Below the pieces are notes generated by a model that was not told the DNA's origin, did not search any database, and saw only the letters and a program-made list of their open reading frames with translations. A stretch of 10,551 nt of DNA from an uncultured Lachnospiraceae bacterium. Lineage in GTDB: Bacteria > Bacillota > Clostridia > Lachnospirales > Lachnospiraceae. This document shows, piece by piece, positions 7,090-10,551 of the stretch (positions are counted from its first letter, which is position 1; each line of letters starts with the position of its first letter). The stretch lies in NCBI GenBank assembly GCA_902782965.1, contig CACZPG010000002.1, forward strand, positions 1 to 10,551. Direction: 5' to 3'. A program made the translations under genes and the position numbers.

Positions 7090-8478
7090 ATGTGGGAGAA
7101 TAAAGTATCAAGAATAATTTATATATGTCTGTTAACAATTTTTGGAGTCGTGCTTCTGACTTATGAATACGGTGTGCTTGTTTCAAGCAAGTATTATTAT
7201 CCGGGAACTAAGATTAATGGGTTTGAGGCAGGGTTTAAAGAGGTTTCGGATCTTGAAAATGAAATGTACGAGAATCCTTCAGATTATGTATATAATCTTG
7301 CCTTCAGAGATGAAACGTATATGCTTAACGGATATGATATTGGGCTAAAGATTGATTACTCCGATGAACTTGAGAGAATTAAGAGAGAGCAGAATCCTTT
7401 TCTCTGGTTTAATACTTTCTTTAAAAATGAAAATTCTATAAATAAGACCATCAGCTTTGATGAAGAGAAACTTGAATATATGATTGATGGTTTTGACTGT
7501 ATGGATCCCGATAATATGATTGCACCGGAGAATGCTACCATTCAGCTTGGAGATGATGGAGTTGTAGTAGCTGTTGATGGTGATCCGGGAACTATAATTG
7601 AAGATAAACAGAAAATTTATGACTATGTTGGTGAGGCAATCATTAATGATACGAAAGATATCGACATAGAAGAGTGTAATTGCTATAAGGTTGCTGATTA
7701 TACATCAGAAAGCAGCAAGGTTAAGAAGTGTGTTGATAATTGTAATGCTGTAGCTGGTCTTGATATCAGATATCTCTATGGTACTGAAGAAGTTCCCCTT
7801 GAGCCATTCCAGCTTTTTGGAACTATTATTATTTCAGATACATATGATACCATTATCAGTAAGAACAGGGTAAAAACTGTTCTTGAAGGTTTCTCCAGAC
7901 TTCATGATACCTATGATAAATTAAGAAGATTCAGAAACCACGACCGTCAGATGATTACTATTGATAATTCTCATTATGGCTGGATGCTGGATGTAGAAAC
8001 TGAGACAGATAATCTTTACAGTGATCTGATTCATCATAAGAGTATTACCAGAGCTCCTGAATTTCTTGAAAAAGGTTATACCTATGATGTGAATACAGGA
8101 GATGATATTGGAAGCACTTATGCGGAGGTTAATGTTGAGAAACAGATAATGTATTTCTACAAGAATGGAAGAATGCTTATGTATTCAGATGTTGTTACCG
8201 GTTGTGTAAGTGCGAGACATTCAACTCCTCATGGTATTTATTCGATAGATTATAAGCAGTCTCCTGCGGTTCTGCGTGGAGAAGATTATGAATCCAAGGT
8301 TACCTACTGGATGCCTTTTAACGGTGGAATCGGTTTCCATGATGCTACCTGGAGAGGTCGTTTTGGTGGCGAAATCTATCAGTACAGTGGTTCCCATGGT
8401 TGTGTTAATATGCCATTTCCTAAAGCTCAGGAACTGTTCTCTGAGGTAGAAGAAGGCGTTCCTGTAATTGTATATTAA
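7090..8478 (+). CDS. Membrane-anchored L,D-transpeptidase (YkuD domain)
   Basis: Cell-wall enzyme predicted to cross-link peptidoglycan stems through 3-3 bonds or to attach ligands to them, using a cysteine acyl-enzyme. The 462 residues comprise a short cytoplasmic start, a membrane helix (about 8-25), and a long extracytoplasmic region (about 30-340) that resembles the PG_binding_4/VanW-associated domain often paired with YkuD. The C-terminal YkuD domain covers about 343-462. Its catalytic block is IGFHDATW (His417), then GSHGCVNMP with nucleophile Cys438; most family members have Arg in place of Asn439. Four cysteines cluster at 196, 198, 214 and 218. The ribosome site is a modest AGG eight bases before the ATG. 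The gene probably has its own promoter, as the 93-nt gap upstream is the first real break in the run. Confidence 0.93.
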   Translation: MWENKVSRIIYICLLTIFGVVLLTYEYGVLVSSKYYYPGTKINGFEAGFKEVSDLENEMYENPSDYVYNLAFRDETYMLNGYDIGLKIDYSDELERIKREQNPFLWFNTFFKNENSINKTISFDEEKLEYMIDGFDCMDPDNMIAPENATIQLGDDGVVVAVDGDPGTIIEDKQKIYDYVGEAIINDTKDIDIEECNCYKVADYTSESSKVKKCVDNCNAVAGLDIRYLYGTEEVPLEPFQLFGTIIISDTYDTIISKNRVKTVLEGFSRLHDTYDKLRRFRNHDRQMITIDNSHYGWMLDVETETDNLYSDLIHHKSITRAPEFLEKGYTYDVNTGDDIGSTYAEVNVEKQIMYFYKNGRMLMYSDVVTGCVSARHSTPHGIYSIDYKQSPAVLRGEDYESKVTYWMPFNGGIGFHDATWRGRFGGEIYQYSGSHGCVNMPFPKAQELFSEVEEGVPVIVY

Positions 8479-8530
8479 TTTGGGGTTATATAACTTTTTA
8501 ATCGATATTATATTTTGTTTATTAAGGTTT

Positions 8531-8536
8531 GGGGTG
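8531..8536 (+). promoter_or_regulatory. Shine-Dalgarno that fixes the purine phosphorylase start
   Basis: GGGGTG ends 5 nt before the ATG at 8542. It supports that ATG over the in-frame TTG at 8515, which would add nine residues (MFIKVWGEN) and has no ribosome site. Confidence 0.75.
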
Positions 8537-8541
8537 AAAAT

Positions 8542-9303
8542 ATGTCAATAGGTATTATTCTGGGTTCAGGGCTCGGGCAGATAGCCGAGCTTGTTGAAAC
8601 TGACAGGATAATTGAATATAGTGAAATTGATGGCGGTCTCAGATCTACTGTTGAAGGTCATAAAGGAAGAATCATCTGTGGAAATTATATGGGGAAGTCT
8701 GTTGCTGTTATGCAGGGGCGTATCCATTATTATGAGGGATATAATACTAAACAGGTCGTTAAACCTATTGAGTATATGAAGGAAGAGCTTGGAATAGATA
8801 AGCTTATTATAACAAATGCCTCAGGTGGTATTAACGAGTCCTTCACTCCCGGTAATCTGATGCTTATTAATGATCATATTACAAGTTTTGTTCCTTCACC
8901 TTTGATCGGTGTTGATCTTACAGAGAAAACCGGAGCAAGATTTCATGATATGACTTATGTGTATGACAGAGAATACATTAATCTTGCACATAGTATTGCA
9001 AATGAACTTGGCATTGATCTTAAAGATGGAGTATATCTTCAGACTACCGGTCCTCAGTATGAAACACCTGCTGAGATAAAAATGTTCAGAACTCTCGGGG
9101 CTGATGCTGTGGGTATGAGTACAGCAGTAGAGGCTCTCTATGCACATGCTATTGGATTAAGAGTATGTGGAATCTCCTGTATTACTAATATGGCTGCCGG
9201 AATAACTTCTTCTAAACTATCTCATGAAGAGGTTCAGATGACCGCTGACAAGGCAGGTCTGGATTTCAGACAACTCATAGAAAGCATTATATCCCGAATG
9301 TAG
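8542..9303 (+). CDS. punA: Purine nucleoside phosphorylase, trimeric class
   Basis: Cytoplasmic salvage enzyme splitting inosine, guanosine and their deoxy forms with phosphate into base and ribose-1-phosphate. From the ATG it has 253 residues. Visible motifs are the phosphate loop IILGSGLG (5-12, Ser9), VEGHKG (His40), QGRIHYYEGY (58-67; Arg60, His62), TNASGGINESFTPGNLMLIN, then TGPQYETPAE (Glu174), VGMSTAVEA (190-198) and ITNMAAG (Asn216), with His228 in LSHEE. Glu174 and Asn216 correspond to the base-binding pair of 6-oxopurine enzymes. Two oddities are visible. The protein begins almost at the phosphate loop and lacks the roughly 20-residue helix usual before it. Also, the common STVPE reads STAVE. 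The 63-nt gap after ldt has no clear terminator, so co-transcription is possible. Methylthioadenosine phosphorylase is a less likely alternative. Confidence 0.9.
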   Translation: MSIGIILGSGLGQIAELVETDRIIEYSEIDGGLRSTVEGHKGRIICGNYMGKSVAVMQGRIHYYEGYNTKQVVKPIEYMKEELGIDKLIITNASGGINESFTPGNLMLINDHITSFVPSPLIGVDLTEKTGARFHDMTYVYDREYINLAHSIANELGIDLKDGVYLQTTGPQYETPAEIKMFRTLGADAVGMSTAVEALYAHAIGLRVCGISCITNMAAGITSSKLSHEEVQMTADKAGLDFRQLIESIISRM

Positions 9304-9330
9304 TTATATCTGAATGAAGATAATAAAGGG

Positions 9331-9359
9331 TTGATTTTTACTTTGTTAAAAGTTACAAT
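9331..9359 (+). promoter_or_regulatory. Candidate promoter of the ilvNC operon
   Basis: TTGATT (9331-9336), a 17-nt spacer and TACAAT (9354-9359) fit a sigma-A promoter with near-ideal spacing. It lies in the 130-nt gap before ilvN and predicts a leader of about 68 nt, too short for a T-box. No terminator of the preceding gene is visible. Confidence 0.5.
9343..9359 (+). promoter_or_regulatory. Operator-like dyad 1 over the ilv -10 box
   Basis: TTGTTA, four bases, then TTACAA: an imperfect inverted repeat (five of six positions pair) that runs into the candidate -10 box. A related dyad sits about 50 bp downstream. Possible regulator site; no regulator can be named. Confidence 0.3.
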
Positions 9360-9392
9360 AGAATTTGGTTTTCAAAAAGTGACAGTGGAGAC

Positions 9393-9411
9393 TTGTTATT
9401 ACTGTTACAAT
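9393..9411 (+). promoter_or_regulatory. Operator-like dyad 2 in the ilvN leader
   Basis: TTGTTA, six bases, then TTACAA followed by T: the same half-sites as dyad 1 with a spacer two bases longer. It lies just upstream of the AAAGGCGGTG ribosome site of ilvN. GTTACAAT is shared exactly by both dyads (9352-9359 and 9404-9411). Confidence 0.3.
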
Positions 9412-9433
9412 TAAATGGAAAGGCGGTGTAAGT

Positions 9434-9925
9434 ATGAAAACAAAGGTACTTTCACTTCTTGTAGATAATACATCCGGTGTACTCAGTCGTGTATCAGGAA
9501 TGTTCAGTAGAAGAGGTTATAATATCGACAGTCTTTCTGTCGGTGTTACAGAGAATCCTAAATTCTCCCGCATGACTGTTGTTGTAACGGGTGATGATAA
9601 GATTCTTACTCAGATTAAGAGTCAGTTAAATAAGCTTGAGGATGTTTTTCAGGTTATTGAGCTTAAGGATGGCGAATCCGTATGCAGAGAACTGGTGCTT
9701 ATCAAGATTAAGGCTGATCTTAATCAGAGACAACAGATTATATCTGTTGCAAGTATTTACAGAGCTAATATCGTTGATGTTTCTCCGGAGTCAATCATTG
9801 TTGAACTTACCGGTAACACCAATAAGATTAAAGCATTCATTAATCTTCTTGATGGTTTCGATATTCAGGAGATTGTTCGTACCGGTATTACAGGACTTAC
9901 AAGAGGAACAGTAGATTTTGATTAA
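9434..9925 (+). CDS. ilvN: Acetolactate synthase small (regulatory) subunit
   Basis: Regulatory subunit of acetohydroxyacid synthase, the first common enzyme of valine, leucine and isoleucine synthesis. It activates the catalytic subunit and mediates valine feedback inhibition. The 163 residues match family length. An N-terminal ACT domain (about 4-76) shows VLSLLVDNTSGVLSRVSGMF and RRGYNIDSLSVG. The C-terminal domain (about 84-158) carries RELVLIKIKAD and ends with IVRTGITGLTRG. The ribosome site AAAGGCGGTG precedes the ATG at normal distance. The catalytic subunit gene ilvB is not upstream, where a nucleoside phosphorylase lies instead; it must be elsewhere or downstream of ilvC. Directly downstream is ilvC, the next enzyme in the pathway. 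Confidence 0.97.
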   Translation: MKTKVLSLLVDNTSGVLSRVSGMFSRRGYNIDSLSVGVTENPKFSRMTVVVTGDDKILTQIKSQLNKLEDVFQVIELKDGESVCRELVLIKIKADLNQRQQIISVASIYRANIVDVSPESIIVELTGNTNKIKAFINLLDGFDIQEIVRTGITGLTRGTVDFD

Positions 9926-10001
9926 TAATCAGGCAATCATTTATACATTACTGCATATCCTTTCTCGGGATAGAGCGGATAATATAAAATTAGAGTTTAA
10001 A

Positions 10002-10009
10002 AAGGGAGG
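10002..10009 (+). promoter_or_regulatory. Strong Shine-Dalgarno of ilvC
   Basis: AAGGGAGG, 8 nt before the ilvC ATG, among the best ribosome sites in the window. It fits the high expression expected of a biosynthetic reductoisomerase. Confidence 0.85.
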
Positions 10010-10017
10010 CATAGAAA

Positions 10018-10551
10018 ATGTCGGATTTAAAGATTTTTTATGAACAGGATTGTAATTTATCACTTCTTGATGGAAAGACTATTGCAATAGTTGGTTATGG
10101 TAGTCAGGGTCATGCTCATGCACTTAACCTTAAGGATTCCGGCGCTCATGTAATCATCGGTTTATATGAGGGAAGCAAGTCATGGAAGAGAGCTGAGGAG
10201 CAGGGCTTTGAAGTTTATACAACAGCTGAAGCTGCTAAGAAGGCTGATATCATCATGATCCTTATCAATGATGAGAAGCAGGCTGCTATGTATAAGAATG
10301 ATATCGAACCAAATCTTGAGCCGGGTAACATGCTTATGTTCGCTCATGGCTTCAATATTCATTTCGGACAGATCGTTCCTCCTGCTGATGTAGATGTAAC
10401 AATGATTGCTCCTAAGGCACCTGGTCATACTGTTCGTTCAGAGTATCAGGCTGGAAAGGGTACTCCTTGTCTTATAGCTGTATATCAGGATGCTACAGGT
10501 CATGCACAGGATATGGCACTTGCTTATGGTGCAGGTATCGGTGGTGCAAGA
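10018..10551 (+). CDS. ilvC: Ketol-acid reductoisomerase, 3' end missing
   Basis: Cytoplasmic Mg2+-dependent enzyme that isomerises and reduces acetolactate or acetohydroxybutyrate, the second step of branched-chain amino acid synthesis. The first 178 codons are present and the frame is open to the window edge. The N-terminal Rossmann domain shows IAIVGYGSQGHAHALNLKDS (22-41), catalytic His110 in MFAHGFNIHF, and APKAPGH (131-137). The cofactor-specificity loop reads GLYEGSKSW (48-56), with Tyr-Glu where many NADPH enzymes have an arginine after GL. The C-terminal knotted domain, which holds the metal ligands, lies outside the window, so short (class I) versus long form cannot be settled directly; the N-terminal style is that of class I. 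The gap from ilvN is 92 nt with no strong promoter, so the two are probably one operon. Confidence 0.97.
   Translation, partial: MSDLKIFYEQDCNLSLLDGKTIAIVGYGSQGHAHALNLKDSGAHVIIGLYEGSKSWKRAEEQGFEVYTTAEAAKKADIIMILINDEKQAAMYKNDIEPNLEPGNMLMFAHGFNIHFGQIVPPADVDVTMIAPKAPGHTVRSEYQAGKGTPCLIAVYQDATGHAQDMALAYGAGIGGAR

Noticed and set aside
8485..8499. GTTATATAAC palindrome followed by a T-run after the L,D-transpeptidase gene
   Set aside because: The palindrome has no loop and no GC pairs in its centre, so it would not form a stable terminator stem.
9366..9380. Possible CodY box (GGTTTTCAAAAAGTG) downstream of the ilvN promoter
   Set aside because: About five mismatches to the AATTTTCWGAAAATT consensus, which is no better than expected by chance in AT-rich DNA.
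9304..9433. T-box or leader-peptide attenuator before ilvN
   Set aside because: The predicted leader is only about 68 nt, with no terminator hairpin or T-box sequence. The one short frame (MKIIKG) lies upstream of the promoter and is not rich in branched-chain codons.
9636..9914. Alternative plus-strand frame inside ilvN
   Set aside because: ilvN is complete and conserved across the same bases; the alternative frame shows no domain and no convincing ribosome site.
9955..9983. Hairpin TATCC/GGATA and -10-like GATAAT between ilvN and ilvC
   Set aside because: The stem is only 5 bp with no T-run, and no -35 box is correctly placed upstream of GATAAT; a separate ilvC promoter is not supported.

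Overview
The window is an AT-rich, almost gene-saturated stretch of core chromosome. All thirteen genes I can support lie on the plus strand. Gene content and protein style (AGA-rich arginine usage, ATGA/TTGA stop-start overlaps, RNase HII with a long N-terminal extension, cell-wall L,D-transpeptidase with a membrane anchor) point to an anaerobic low-GC Firmicute. The family Lachnospiraceae, in the Butyrivibrio/Pseudobutyrivibrio/Roseburia neighbourhood, fits best. That placement is inference from gene order and sequence style, not from a marker search.

Bases 1-6996 form one tight co-directional run, probably one long operon or two coupled ones. It opens with the 3' part of a type I signal peptidase (lepB, cut by the window edge), followed by ribonuclease HII (rnhB) and a YraN-family protein. 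Next come the GTPase Der, the acyltransferase PlsY and glycerol-3-phosphate dehydrogenase GpsA, then the condensin partners ScpA and ScpB, then a membrane-anchored metallophosphoesterase. Gaps are 11 nt or less and several genes overlap. The block combines protein export, RNA-DNA hybrid repair, ribosome assembly, phospholipid initiation (GpsA makes the glycerol-3-phosphate that PlsY acylates) and chromosome segregation.

Bases 6997-9303 hold an envelope gene and a salvage gene. A 93-nt gap contains a plausible promoter, a small GC-capped hairpin and a 13-bp tandem repeat. It leads into a membrane-anchored YkuD-type L,D-transpeptidase, and then a purine nucleoside phosphorylase with an unusually short N-terminus.

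Bases 9304-10551 start branched-chain amino acid synthesis. A 130-nt gap holds a good promoter and two related dyads, then ilvN (acetolactate synthase regulatory subunit) and the first 178 codons of ilvC. The catalytic subunit gene ilvB is not beside ilvN. The ilvC cofactor loop carries a glutamate where NADPH enzymes usually have arginine, which raises the possibility of NADH use.

I see no mobile element, CRISPR array, tRNA, rRNA or phage gene, and no convincing novel multi-gene system. The observations worth a second look are the ldt leader, the cysteine cluster in the L,D-transpeptidase, the ilv upstream dyads, the KARI cofactor loop and the truncated nucleoside phosphorylase.
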